Of a stretch of DNA of 64,000 nucleotides, positions 38,330 through 48,031 are shown one piece after another. The translations under genes and the position numbers were made by a program. The stretch covers positions 380,042 through 444,041 of the forward strand of contig JBBPJF010000001.1 in assembly GCA_043842855.1 (NCBI GenBank), given 5' to 3'. The stretch's first letter is position 1. Each line of letters opens with the position of its first letter. The stretch is from QFNR01 sp043842855. Its GTDB lineage: Bacteria; Pseudomonadota; Gammaproteobacteria; Burkholderiales; Neisseriaceae. The notes beneath the pieces are model-generated. The model did not search any database and was not told the origin of the DNA. It saw only the letters and a list, made by a program, of their open reading frames with translations.

Positions 38330-39808
38330 CTGACTACCCCCTTTTTTACTAACTTAAATCAAAGTTATAGTAATAAATTACTCAACCTGCACATGACATC
38401 AACTCTTTTCATTAACAATCCTGCAAGATGTTCTCTATAAAAGCGATTGGTTTGGACTTTTTACTTCTAAGAAACCATACGCCTATGCGTCCGAGCTGCC
38501 CTGGCTATTTACCCAACAGTGATCTCCTTATCTAGACACCTTTTATGCTCAGCTGAGCTTACTTGATTGAACTTTAGTAAATTATCCAAAAAAAGTTATC
38601 CGCCTTCCAGAAAATCTTCAAACTTATAAAAGCTACTTCACACATATCAATTCCGCCTTGCTAAGCCTTACTAGTGACACCAACATCTATTCCTTGTAGA
38701 ACTTTGTATGCATCCAATTTTGAGTTGAGTACCTAACACGGTGTTTCACTAGACGAATATAGGATAGTCATAGAGCGGATTTGACTTGCTAATTTTACTC
38801 AAACCCTAACCGTGTTCCTCTTTCTCCAGCGGCTCAGCTCTATTAATGGAGAATTAAACCTCCTATGAAAAAGTTCTTCTTAGTTTAGACTTAAAAATAA
38901 ATGCCAAAAATGCTATAAATCTTCTCAACCCTAGAATGAAAAGTCTGCTTAACTCTTTTCAGCTACCATTTGCCTAAGTTTTACTGCAAATTTCGCCCTG
39001 GTGAGAGATCAATTATCTGCCTATGAATTTCCCCAGCCTAAAAAGGCCAGGATTGGTAGAAAGGCGCTGAAAGCAACCATTAAAACGCAATTGGTATGAG
39101 AACCAGTTGTGATTCACTAGTAAACTTATTCAGCGTAGTTATCCTTTGGGGCTACTGAGCTGAATAAAACCACTTACTCTATTTTTTTTCCTGGTTGTGA
39201 TTTGTCCTTATCTTTATGAATACTTTCTCGACCAGTTCATCTCGATGCCCATCTATACAAGCAGCTGACCTGCACTGAGGACAAATCCACAGATTTCAAA
39301 GCTAATTTGAAGGATGAAAATTGTCAGAATGGATAGGCGCCATGATTATATGCTCGTGAAGTATAGTGCACTGAAACCGCTATTCAGAGTTTGTTATCCC
39401 TAAGGGCTTTAGCGTTGGTGAATATTTAACCCTTCTCGAACACTAGAGAAGATATTGGCACCTACATGCCAAAACTTAAATAACGTGCTGTCAGCGTGCC
39501 CCTACCCTGAACCTCTCCCAAAAGCGTTTCAGTTAAATCAATTCTCAGGGTATAACAAAATGCGCTGTCCATAATAGTGACCTAATAGTACCAACACAGC
39601 ACATCACCTCGCTTCAAGGTCAATTTCATTTTTAGTGATTTCCTTTATACCCTACCCTCACTTCTTTCTAATAACCCGCCTAGCACAAACATATCTCCTA
39701 TCAAAGGAGATATGTTTGTCGCTATAGTGGTACCTAATTTATTCCTCTAGCCCTTTTTCAAGTAACCAGTAGTTCTTTGAAAAATGAAAAGCTTGATAGT
39801 TCTTATCC
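38330..39808. other. 1.48-kb region without recognisable genes
   Basis: No long open frame on either strand, no tRNA, rRNA, tmRNA or RNase P signature. The best open stretch is about 44 codons on the plus strand near 38,975-39,100 (contains QPKKARIGRKALKATIK), which has no convincing start or homologue known to me. The right end holds a strong hairpin (39685-39719). The region looks like decayed sequence or an uncharacterised non-coding locus. Confidence 0.5.
39685..39719 (-). terminator. 15-bp perfect hairpin downstream of the META-domain lipoprotein gene
   Basis: ACAAACATATCTCCT at 39685-39699 is the exact reverse complement of 39705-39719, with a 5-base loop. It lies 90 bases after the lipoprotein stop on the minus strand. 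There is no T tract on either side, so it may be a factor-assisted terminator or RNA-stabilising 3' end and not a classic intrinsic terminator. Confidence 0.5.
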
Positions 39809-40558
39809 CTATTCAGAATCCAGTGCTTCTTGTTCCACAAACTTATCAAATTCGTATACATTGGATCCGCCCTTAACTGAAAATTGTTTTACTTGTATCA
39901 CCTCCCTTACATTTTTGGCTGGCTGAGTATAATTTTGTACCTTAGGTAAGCCCAGATGCCACTGCCCATAAAGTTTCTGATGGGGATCAATATAATTGAT
40001 AAAGCGATAATGATAAGTCCCTGCAGCGAGCTTCTCTTTAGCTACCTTTTTGGGAGCAATTTCTATGAAGACCTCTATAGGATTAGGACCATAAAGCTCA
40101 TTCTCATTTAAAATACTATTAAAGCTTAAAGTTTCTTGCCGGCCATTAATCAGCCTTAAGCTAGCCCCCTGCCCCAACTTTTGAACTTGATAATGAATAG
40201 TTTGACGATTAAAAAAATGCGCTAACAAGCTATCCTCACGCATTAAATAATCCGGACACAATTTCAGACTAGTAGTAATTTGTTCTGTTTTAAAAGAGGA
40301 CGGTGAAATTTCCACCGAAGAAAATTGACTATTACAGCCTCCGCTCAAACTTATTCGATTCGGTTCCAAGGATATACTAAGTTCAGTATTTTTTAATTCT
40401 GAAATAGGTCGTTGTTTTTGATCCGTACCCCCAACTAGTTGCCACCTATAATGGGTAAGCTCACTTCCAGCATCCCTACCTTGTTTTTCTCCTGCCTGAA
40501 AAATACAACCGGACAAGAACAATATGGGCAGTGAGTAGATAAAAACCTGTTTAGTCAT
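39809..40558 (-). CDS. META-domain (HslJ-like) lipoprotein
   Basis: This 249-residue protein starts with a lipoprotein signal (hydrophobic IYSLPILFLSGC; the lipobox Cys is residue 17). Residues about 40-125 fit a META/DUF306 domain: YRWQLVGG, then ISLSGGCNSQFSS, and the family's T-x3-L-x-L-C feature (TTSLKLCPDYLMRED). The remaining 120 residues are a second region (EVFIEIAPKKVAKEKL and following) I do not recognise. HslJ relatives are linked to heat or novobiocin tolerance. It is probably an outer-membrane lipoprotein; no Asp follows the Cys (it is CIF). Function unknown. Confidence 0.75.
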   Translation of the reverse strand: MTKQVFIYSLPILFLSGCIFQAGEKQGRDAGSELTHYRWQLVGGTDQKQRPISELKNTELSISLEPNRISLSGGCNSQFSSVEISPSSFKTEQITTSLKLCPDYLMREDSLLAHFFNRQTIHYQVQKLGQGASLRLINGRQETLSFNSILNENELYGPNPIEVFIEIAPKKVAKEKLAAGTYHYRFINYIDPHQKLYGQWHLGLPKVQNYTQPAKNVREVIQVKQFSVKGGSNVYEFDKFVEQEALDSE

Positions 40559-40885
40559 TTTATTCCTCTAAGTTTAAGTTTGAAGATATGAAGTAGCTGG
40601 CTTCTCCCATAAAGCTTCTGGCTACTTTAAGCTAAATATTTCGCCCTATTGTATAGGGAGAAATACCGTACTTAAAGGGCATTTCAACCTATTTTTCACT
40701 CAAAGAAAATTTTGATATCTATTGGAGGGTTGCCTCCAAGAAACCTGGCTTAAAGTAAGCTTTCACCCCTACCTAAATTTTAAAAAAACTGGCCAAAACA
40801 AGTTAAAATGGAGCTAAGACCTGTCTCCCACTGCAGCTAACTTGCTACAGCTAAGTTTAACTGCATACTGCACTTCCAAAACGTA
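40559..40885. other. 327-bp spacer between glmS and the lipoprotein gene
   Basis: Holds the hairpin at 40637-40665 and presumably the promoter of the minus-strand lipoprotein gene near 40,570-40,640. No coding sequence or RNA gene recognised. Confidence 0.5.
40637..40665 (-). terminator. Hairpin downstream of glmS, possible terminator
   Basis: TATTTCGCCCTAT (40637-40649) pairs with 40653-40665 over 13 positions with one mismatch and a 3-base loop. It lies about 220 bases beyond the glmS stop. As with the other hairpins on this strand, no strong T tract follows. Confidence 0.4.
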
Positions 40886-42727
40886 TTATTCTACTGTTAC
40901 TGATTTAGCCAAGTTTCGGGGTTTATCCACATCTGTGCCCTTAGCAAGGGCAGTATGGTAGGCCAATAGTTGCACGGGAATCGCATGCACAACTGCTGAA
41001 AGAGTCCCTATATGCCGTGGAGTACGAATTACATGCACTCCTGCTGAAGCTTGATAATCTGAATCTGCATCGGTAAATACAAACAGTTCTCCACCTCGAG
41101 CAGCAACTTCTTGCATATTATTCTTTAATTTATTCAACAAGCTATCATTAGGAGCAATAACCACCACAGGAATATCTCTATCTACCAGAGCTAAAGGTCC
41201 ATGCTTTAATTCCCCAGCTGCATACGCTTCTGCATGAATATAGGTGATTTCCTTTAACTTAAGTGCCCCTTCTAAGGCCACGCAGTAATGAATTCCTCGT
41301 CCTAAAAACAGGACGTTCTTCTTAAGCACAAAATTATTAGCCCAGCGTCTGATTTGAGGTTCAAGATTGAGGGCTGCCTGTATATGGCCAGGAAGATGCC
41401 TTAATTGCTCTAAATAGTCATGTGCTTGACTCTCTGTTATGCTTGCTCTCAATTTAGCTAAGGTAATCGTTAAGCAAAATAACGCCACCAATTGGGTAGT
41501 AAATGCTTTGGTAGAAGCAACGCAGATCTCAATACCAGCTCGAGTGTAAAAAACCAATTGGTTTTCCCGTGCTAAGCTACTTTCCATAACATTACATATA
41601 CCTAAGGTACGCTCATGTCCTAAACTCTTAGCTCGTTTTAAAGCTTCAATGGTATCTAGAGTCTCTCCTGACTGTGAAACTGTCACAATTAACTGCCTCG
41701 GATTAAAAATAACCTCTCGATACCGGTATTCACTCGCTATTTCCACCTCTACAGGCAGTTTAGCAATACTCTCCAACCAATATTTGGCTACCAATCCCGC
41801 ATAATAAGAACTGCCGCAGGCTAGAATCCGAACTCCCTCAATTCCCTCTAGAAGCTCTTCAGCACGATCTCCAAATAGCTCAGGTATAAAACCTGATAAC
41901 ATTACTACCTCAGAAGTATCCGTAATGGCCTTGGGTTGCTCATAAATTTCTTTCTGCATAAAATGGCTGTAGGGGCCCAACTCTAGCGAAGTCAAATTAA
42001 CCTCAGATTCGCTAACCCGACGCTTAACAGACTGTCCCTCTTGGTCTAGTATTCTTTCCACCCCCTGCGAACTAATTTGCGCCACATCTCCATCTTTCAG
42101 ATAAATGATTTTTCTAGTGAACGGTACTAAGGCAGCTACATCAGAAGCAAAAAAAGTTTCCCCTTCTGCCAATCCGACTAGAACGGGACAACCCCTTTGA
42201 ACTAGTATAATTGTTTCCTTTTGCTCCATCCCCATGACACCAATGGCATAGGTCCCCTCAAATCGTTTAATGGCTCTGCGCACAGCTGTAAACAAATCGC
42301 AAGCAGTAGTCTGCCACTCGTGGTAGATACTGTGTGCAATAACCTCAGTATCCGTTTGTGATTTAAAAGAATAACCTAAACGCTGTAAACGAACTTTTTC
42401 TTCTTCGTAATTTTCGATAATACCGTTGTGCACAATTGCAACTTTTCCATGAGAAATATGGGGGTGCGCATTGGTTTCGTTTACCTCACCATGAGTAGCC
42501 CACCGAGTATGGGCAATCCCTAGTCTACTCTCCTTCAAATTACTGAGCTTAACTGCTGTTTCAAGCTCCCTCACTCTACCAACCCGACGAAGCCTCGCTA
42601 TCTCTTGACCCTCTAGAATAGCTAGTCCTGACGAGTCATACCCACGATACTCCATTCTTTTCAGGGCTTCTAACAAGAATGAAACTACAGTCGCTTTTCC
42701 ACGCACGGCTCCAGCAATACCACACAT
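40886..42727 (-). CDS. glmS: Glutamine--fructose-6-phosphate aminotransferase (isomerising)
   Basis: GlmS makes glucosamine-6-phosphate from fructose-6-phosphate and glutamine, the entry to peptidoglycan and LPS amino sugars. The 613-residue protein has the N-terminal Ntn amidotransferase with nucleophile Cys2 (MCGIAGAVRG), HTRWATHG, then two SIS domains (CGSSYYAGLVAKYW; SQSGETLDT; LGRGIHYCVALEGALKLKE) and the C-terminal DKPRNLAKSVTVE, which carries the conserved Lys-Ser-Val-Thr-Val-Glu tail. It is 3 bases downstream of glmU, so both are probably one transcript. No glmS ribozyme (a Gram-positive element) is seen. Confidence 0.97.
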   Translation of the reverse strand: MCGIAGAVRGKATVVSFLLEALKRMEYRGYDSSGLAILEGQEIARLRRVGRVRELETAVKLSNLKESRLGIAHTRWATHGEVNETNAHPHISHGKVAIVHNGIIENYEEEKVRLQRLGYSFKSQTDTEVIAHSIYHEWQTTACDLFTAVRRAIKRFEGTYAIGVMGMEQKETIILVQRGCPVLVGLAEGETFFASDVAALVPFTRKIIYLKDGDVAQISSQGVERILDQEGQSVKRRVSESEVNLTSLELGPYSHFMQKEIYEQPKAITDTSEVVMLSGFIPELFGDRAEELLEGIEGVRILACGSSYYAGLVAKYWLESIAKLPVEVEIASEYRYREVIFNPRQLIVTVSQSGETLDTIEALKRAKSLGHERTLGICNVMESSLARENQLVFYTRAGIEICVASTKAFTTQLVALFCLTITLAKLRASITESQAHDYLEQLRHLPGHIQAALNLEPQIRRWANNFVLKKNVLFLGRGIHYCVALEGALKLKEITYIHAEAYAAGELKHGPLALVDRDIPVVVIAPNDSLLNKLKNNMQEVAARGGELFVFTDADSDYQASAGVHVIRTPRHIGTLSAVVHAIPVQLLAYHTALAKGTDVDKPRNLAKSVTVE

Positions 42728-42730
42728 GAT

Positions 42731-44101
42731 TTATTTCTCTTCCTTTTTAGGCCTATGCCAACCAGACAGGGATACTTGCTTACTTCGAGCAATGGTTAGC
42801 TGCTTTTCAGGACAGGACTTAGTAATAGTACTCCCAGCGGCCACTGTTGCTCCATCTCCCACCGTCACCGGTGCCACTAACATAGTCCCTGATCCTATAA
42901 AGCAATCAGCCCCGATGGTTGTACGATATTTAGTAACCCCATTATAATTACAAGTCACTGTTCCAGCTCCTATATTGGTGTTTTCTCCTACGGTTGTATC
43001 TCCAATATAGCTGAGATGATTGACCTTGCTTTTCTGTCCAATCTGAGCACTCTTTATTTCCACAAAATTTCCTACTTGAGAACCTCTAGCTAAGGTAGCT
43101 TTTGGTCGCAACCGAGCATAGGGGCCTACCTTAACGTCTTCATTCACCACACAATCTTCTAGATGAGAAAAGGGATAGATAGTAGCCCCGTCACGGATAG
43201 TTACATCTTTTAGTACACAATTGGCGCCTATAGTTACTTGATTCCCTAGTACGTTTTTCCCCTCAAAAACAACATTCACATCTACCACAACATCCTTGCC
43301 AAAGCAAATCGTGCCGCGTAGATCAAATCGACTTGGATCCCGTAAGGTTAGGCCTTTTTGCATTAATTGCTCCGCCTGTTGTTGCTGAAATAATCTCTCT
43401 AATTTTGCAAGTTGAATTGAGTTATTAACGCCCATTGTAAGATAGCTGTGAGAAACTTGAACTGACTCAATACAAACTCCTGCTTCATAAGCTAATTGGA
43501 TAATATCGGTTAAATAATACTCTCCCTGTGCATTATGATTTTTGATATTTTTCAACCATAGATGGAGGTAGGGATTAGGAACTAGATAAATTCCTGTATT
43601 GATTTCCTTAATCTGTTTTTCCTCTTTACTAGCATCTTTCTCTTCCACAATACGAGCTATTTTCCCAGCTAAGTCACGGATAATCCTTCCGTACCCCGTG
43701 GGCATATCGGAAATGTCGGTTAAAAGGACTAAACTTTCTTTATTTCCCTTCTCAACTAGGGCGGTCAGATTAGAGGTGTCAATACAGGGTATATCCCCAT
43801 ACAAAATAAGGGTCTTTCCCTTGTAGTCGCTAATATAGGGGAGAGCCATCTTTACCGCGTGAGCGGTACCCAGTTGTTCCGCTTGCTCTATCCATCGTAC
43901 AGGTAAATCAATCTGCCGCTGCAACTGTTCCTTGGCATGTCCGACCACTACCTGAACATCCTGTGTGAGCGACAAGGCTGTCTCAATCACACGGGACAAC
44001 ATTGGTTTACCCCCTAAAGTATGCAATACCTTAGGTAAATCAGAGCGCATCCGCAAACCCTGCCCTGCTGCCAAGATTACTACCGATAAATCGTCAACCA
44101 T
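42731..44101 (-). CDS. glmU: Bifunctional GlmU: glucosamine-1-P acetyltransferase / GlcNAc-1-P uridyltransferase
   Basis: GlmU forms UDP-GlcNAc. The 456-residue protein has the N-terminal pyrophosphorylase (ILAAGQGLRMRSDLPKVLH, where the usual GxGTRM is GQGLRM; then LYGDIPCI and the linker) and the C-terminal left-handed beta-helix with acetyl-transfer residues in LSYIGDTTVGENTNIGAGTV and CNYNGVTKYRT. It is upstream of glmS, so the pair supplies the substrate of LpxA and MurA. Confidence 0.97.
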   Translation of the reverse strand: MVDDLSVVILAAGQGLRMRSDLPKVLHTLGGKPMLSRVIETALSLTQDVQVVVGHAKEQLQRQIDLPVRWIEQAEQLGTAHAVKMALPYISDYKGKTLILYGDIPCIDTSNLTALVEKGNKESLVLLTDISDMPTGYGRIIRDLAGKIARIVEEKDASKEEKQIKEINTGIYLVPNPYLHLWLKNIKNHNAQGEYYLTDIIQLAYEAGVCIESVQVSHSYLTMGVNNSIQLAKLERLFQQQQAEQLMQKGLTLRDPSRFDLRGTICFGKDVVVDVNVVFEGKNVLGNQVTIGANCVLKDVTIRDGATIYPFSHLEDCVVNEDVKVGPYARLRPKATLARGSQVGNFVEIKSAQIGQKSKVNHLSYIGDTTVGENTNIGAGTVTCNYNGVTKYRTTIGADCFIGSGTMLVAPVTVGDGATVAAGSTITKSCPEKQLTIARSKQVSLSGWHRPKKEEK

Positions 44102-44157
44102 ACCCCTAAACCTAAAATAAAAGTCTTAATTAACCGCCTGTAAAGAAAAAATATCCT

Positions 44158-45723
44158 CTATTCCCACTCAATAGTAGCCGGAGGCTTACTCGAGAAATCA
44201 TATACTACCCGATTAATACCTGGAACTTCATTGATAATACGACTAGACACTCTGGTCAAGAGAGCATAGGGTAGCTCAGCAGTATGTGCTGTCATAAAAT
44301 CGTTAGTAACCACTGCCCTTAGTGCTACCACATATTCGTAAGTTCGTGCATCTCCCATCACCCCCACTGAACGCACTGGTAAAAAAACTGCAAAAGCTTG
44401 GGCGGTTTTATCATACCAAGAACACCCTTGCTCATCATAACTTTGACGGAGTTCCTCTATAAAAATATGATCTGCTAAACGCAGTAACTCTGCATATTCT
44501 GAACGAATTTCCCCCAAGATACGTACTCCTAAACCTGGACCAGGGAAAGGATGACGATAAACTAACGTTCTTGGCAAGCCTAATTCTATCCCTAGCTTAC
44601 GCACCTCGTCTTTGAATAGGTTCCTTAAAGGCTCTAACAATTGTAGTTGTAACTTTTCTGGTAGTCCTCCTACATTATGATGACTTTTAATAGCGTGTGC
44701 CTTTTTGGTTGTTCCACCGGCTGATTCGATGACGTCGGGATAGATGGTCCCCTGGGCTAGCCATCTTACTTCAACGTTCTTATGTGCCTCCTCTTGGAAA
44801 ACTTCTATAAATTGGGCACCAATAATTCGACGTTTTTGTTCGGGGTCAGTTACACCGGCTAATGCTGCCATAAAACGCTTTTCAGCATTAATGGCTGTCA
44901 CCTGCACTCCTAAGTGCTCATGCAGTTGCTCCATAACCTGCTGAGCTTCATTTAAACGTAACAACCCATGATCAACAAAAATACAACTTAGCTGTTCCCC
45001 TATTGCCTTATGAATCAAAACTGCTGCCACAGAAGAATCAACCCCTCCAGAAAGCGCTAAAATAACTTTATCTGTCCCGACTTGTCTTCTAATTTGTTCT
45101 ACCATTTCCTCCACGTAGTGAGACATAGTCCAATCAGGCTGGATGCAACAAATTTCATAGACAAACTTTTTCAGTAAGCTGGTACCCGATCTAGTATGAG
45201 TCACCTCGGGATGAAACTGTACCCCATAGTAACCCTTCTCCTCATTGGCCACTATGGCGTAGTTACAATTTTCTGACCAACCTATTTGGCTAAATTCAGA
45301 AGGCAGGGTCACCACTTGGTCCCCATGACTCATCCAAACCTCTAGTGCTTTTTCTTGTGGATAATCTGAAATTCCTTCAGTTAAGGGTGAATCTAGCACC
45401 TGCACTTTAGCATGACCAAATTCTCTTTTATCAGCAGCCAAAACTGTCCCACCCAATACCTGAACCATCCACTGCATCCCATAACAAATCCCTAAAATAG
45501 GTATTCCTAATTCAAAAATTCTAGGATCTGCCTGATATTTCCCTGTTTGGACAGACTCTGGTCCACCAGATAAAATAATACCCCTGGGCTTAAACTGCCG
45601 AATCTTATCCAACGGCCAGTCAAAAGGGTGTAACTCGCAATATACCTGTAATTCTCTGATGCGTCTGGCAATTAGCTGACTCAACTGGGAGCCAAAATCC
45701 AGTATCAGGATAGCATTATCCAT
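44158..45723 (-). CDS. guaA: GMP synthase (glutamine-hydrolysing)
   Basis: GuaA aminates XMP to GMP. The 521-residue protein combines a class I glutamine amidotransferase (nucleophile Cys in LGICYGMQWM near residue 86, His-x-Glu in VQFHPEVTHT) with an ATP pyrophosphatase (PP-loop ALSGGVDSSVAA) and the C-terminal dimerisation domain (NDFMTAHTAELPY, ending in KPPATIEWE). guaB, its usual neighbour, is not in the window; smpB lies 11 bases upstream on the same strand. Confidence 0.97.
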   Translation of the reverse strand: MDNAILILDFGSQLSQLIARRIRELQVYCELHPFDWPLDKIRQFKPRGIILSGGPESVQTGKYQADPRIFELGIPILGICYGMQWMVQVLGGTVLAADKREFGHAKVQVLDSPLTEGISDYPQEKALEVWMSHGDQVVTLPSEFSQIGWSENCNYAIVANEEKGYYGVQFHPEVTHTRSGTSLLKKFVYEICCIQPDWTMSHYVEEMVEQIRRQVGTDKVILALSGGVDSSVAAVLIHKAIGEQLSCIFVDHGLLRLNEAQQVMEQLHEHLGVQVTAINAEKRFMAALAGVTDPEQKRRIIGAQFIEVFQEEAHKNVEVRWLAQGTIYPDVIESAGGTTKKAHAIKSHHNVGGLPEKLQLQLLEPLRNLFKDEVRKLGIELGLPRTLVYRHPFPGPGLGVRILGEIRSEYAELLRLADHIFIEELRQSYDEQGCSWYDKTAQAFAVFLPVRSVGVMGDARTYEYVVALRAVVTNDFMTAHTAELPYALLTRVSSRIINEVPGINRVVYDFSSKPPATIEWE

Positions 45724-45734
45724 CTTGCTCCTCT

Positions 45735-46187
45735 TTATTTTTGTCTCTGCAACTTCAAAAGACGTTGCTGTTCACGCTTCCAATCTTTCTCTTTAATAGA
45801 CTGGCGTTTATCATGTTGTTTCTTCCCCTTAGCCAGTCCTACCCCCAATTTAATATAGCCCTTTTTAAAGTGCATATTAAGCGGTACTAGGGTATAACCA
45901 GTCTGCTCTACCTTACCTACCAGTTTGTTGATTTCTCTTTGATGAAGTAATAACTTCCGTGATCGGTTAGCCTCAGGCTTGATATGGGTAGAAGCTTCTG
46001 GCAAAGCGGTGATATGGCAACCTACAAGGTAAAAAGCCCCTTTAAGCCACCGAATATAACCCTCCTTTAACTGTATACGTCCTGCTCGAATCGCTTTGAC
46101 TTCCCATCCCATCAAAACCAACCCGGCCTCAAAAGTATCTTCAATAAAGTAATCATGAAAAGCTTTTTTATTATTTGCAATATTCAT
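45735..46187 (-). CDS. smpB: SsrA-binding protein SmpB
   Basis: SmpB delivers tmRNA to stalled ribosomes for trans-translation. The 150-residue protein begins NIANNKKAFHDYFIEDTFEAGL, has the conserved GWEVKAIRAGRIQLKEGY, and ends in the basic tail (GKKQHDKRQSIKEKDWKRE) that enters the mRNA channel. The tmRNA gene (ssrA), often adjacent, was looked for and not found in the window. It is upstream of guaA with 11 bases between. Confidence 0.97.
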   Translation of the reverse strand: MNIANNKKAFHDYFIEDTFEAGLVLMGWEVKAIRAGRIQLKEGYIRWLKGAFYLVGCHITALPEASTHIKPEANRSRKLLLHQREINKLVGKVEQTGYTLVPLNMHFKKGYIKLGVGLAKGKKQHDKRQSIKEKDWKREQQRLLKLQRQK

Positions 46188-46314
46188 CGTTCACCATTAC
46201 CTACTAACTCAAAAATCGCCCTAGCAAAGATATCTCTAGCAAAATCAAATATTCTACCCATTCCGTCATACTGTCTAAATATGACCTAGTTTCCAGTTAA
46301 TAAGCTGAAGCAAT

Positions 46315-48009
46315 TTATGATTTACACTGATTTAGCTTTTGTTCTGCCTGAATAGCAGTAATAGCAATAGTGAAAACTATATCCATAACTGTTGCGCCAC
46401 GAGAAAGATCATTAACTGCCCGAGCAAGACCTTGTAGCATAGGTCCTACACTAAGTATATTTCCAGTCCTTTGCACTGCCTTATAGACGGTATTTCCTGT
46501 GTTTAAATCAGGAAAAATAAATACATTTACCTGCCCCGCTACCAAACTATCAGGAGCCTTAAGAGAGGCTACTCTGGGAATACTAGCTGCATCATACTGT
46601 AAAGGTCCATCTATCAAAATGTCCGGGCGCTTACTTTGCACCAGACGGGTGGCCTCCCGCACCACATCCACAGAAGCCCCACTACCTGAATCTTTAGTAG
46701 AGAAAGAAATCATCCCTACCTTAGGCTCTAGTCCGAAAGCTTTAGCAGAATCGGCCGTTTGGATAGCAACCTCTGCTAATTGATCTGCTCTCAATACTAC
46801 ATTCACAGCACAGTCAGCAAAAAGCATCACTTCGGTAGGCATAAGCATAAAAAATACACTAGATACCAGGGTGGATTGATGTTCAGTTTTAATCAGTTGA
46901 AGTGCTGGCCGGACAGTGTCAGCGGTAGTATGAACTGCTCCCGAGACTAAACCATCTACTACTCCTTGTTGTAACATCATAGTTGCTACATAAACATCAT
47001 CCTTTAAAACCTCTCGAGCCTTCTGTTCAGTCATGCCTTTATGCTGACGCAACGCAACCAGAGGCTTAACAAATTGTTCTCTTATCTTATCAGGGTCAAC
47101 TACCTCTAAGCCCTCGGGCAACTGCATATTGAGGGATTTTAAAGTCTGTTCCAGCGCATCCTGTTTGGTTAGTAATATACAGTGCGCAATCTTCTTTTGC
47201 TGACAGAGAACGGCAGCTTGAACCGTTCTAGGCTCGCTACCCTCAGGTAATACAATTTTTTTAGGAACAGCCCTAGCTTTTTCCAACAACCACCTACGAT
47301 AAACCGAGGGGGGCATCATATCCTCTGGCCGTAATGCACGTGCTAGCGCTTTTTCAAATTCATTAAATTGGACCCGATCAGCCAAAGCACTCTTCATTTT
47401 AGGAGAAAGTTTTCCCTCCACTCCACCCTTTAAGGCCAGCAAACAAGGAAGTTCCACACGATCGCTTATCAAGATCTGTTGTAAGGAGTTTACGTACTGC
47501 TCGGTAGCTTCACCCGCCTCCGTCAAGATATAACCTAAGCGTTTCCTATAAAGTGCGCAGCAGAGGTGGCTAACAGTTTGTAGCCGTTGTGCTGTCCAGC
47601 CAACCTTCCGATGCTTTGCATTGACTACAAAAATCACATCAGCACGCAGCAATTCTGCCAAAGAACGATTCATAAAGAAAAGATAGGGCCTCTCCAAACT
47701 GGGTAAAAATCCTTCTACTATGGCCATCTCACGAGCTTGATACGCAGAAGCATAAAAATAGTCCGTTAGTTTATCTTCTAATTCATCGACCCCTAAAGTA
47801 GCTAAAATTTCATCCACAGTTTCAAGTTTAAGCACTTCGTGCGCAGTCTCCTCGCCGCTAGTATGACTTTCTTCTTCGGGAGAATCAGATTGGACCACCC
47901 GAACGTGAAGCACATCCTTATGTCGTTTCCTAGCTGCGCACAACAGCAGTCCTCCTAACTCCGACAGATAACTGCATTCATCGATGGGAATCAATAGAAA
48001 ATTCTTCAT
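46315..48009 (-). CDS. pta: Phosphate acetyltransferase with degenerate N-terminal region
   Basis: Pta interconverts acetyl-CoA and acetyl phosphate. The C-terminal catalytic PTA_PTB domain (about residues 235-560) is complete: KKIVLPEGSEPRTVQAA, VDGLVSGAVHTTADTVRPAL, SFSTKDSGSGASVDVV, FPDLNTGNTVYKAVQR. Enterobacterial long-form Pta is about 710 residues; this one has 564. Its N-terminal about 220 residues begin KNFLLIPIDECSYLSELGG where a P-loop ATPase-like motif is expected, so the Walker A is lost, and the DRTGG region looks shortened. ackA is not adjacent. Catalysis is likely kept; allosteric control may be altered. Confidence 0.88.
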   Translation of the reverse strand: MKNFLLIPIDECSYLSELGGLLLCAARKRHKDVLHVRVVQSDSPEEESHTSGEETAHEVLKLETVDEILATLGVDELEDKLTDYFYASAYQAREMAIVEGFLPSLERPYLFFMNRSLAELLRADVIFVVNAKHRKVGWTAQRLQTVSHLCCALYRKRLGYILTEAGEATEQYVNSLQQILISDRVELPCLLALKGGVEGKLSPKMKSALADRVQFNEFEKALARALRPEDMMPPSVYRRWLLEKARAVPKKIVLPEGSEPRTVQAAVLCQQKKIAHCILLTKQDALEQTLKSLNMQLPEGLEVVDPDKIREQFVKPLVALRQHKGMTEQKAREVLKDDVYVATMMLQQGVVDGLVSGAVHTTADTVRPALQLIKTEHQSTLVSSVFFMLMPTEVMLFADCAVNVVLRADQLAEVAIQTADSAKAFGLEPKVGMISFSTKDSGSGASVDVVREATRLVQSKRPDILIDGPLQYDAASIPRVASLKAPDSLVAGQVNVFIFPDLNTGNTVYKAVQRTGNILSVGPMLQGLARAVNDLSRGATVMDIVFTIAITAIQAEQKLNQCKS

Positions 48010-48031
48010 TCTCCTCCAATTGTTCAGATAG

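Noticed and set aside
38975..39106. Short plus-strand stretch containing QPKKARIGRKALKATIK, reminiscent of transposase N-termini
   Set aside because: Only about 44 codons, no continuation in nearby frames, no inverted repeats or target duplication; too weak for an insertion-sequence remnant.
40886..46187. glmS ribozyme or guanine riboswitch upstream of glmS or guaA, and an ssrA gene beside smpB
   Set aside because: No matching conserved cores were found in the short spacers, and the glmS ribozyme is not expected in this type of organism.
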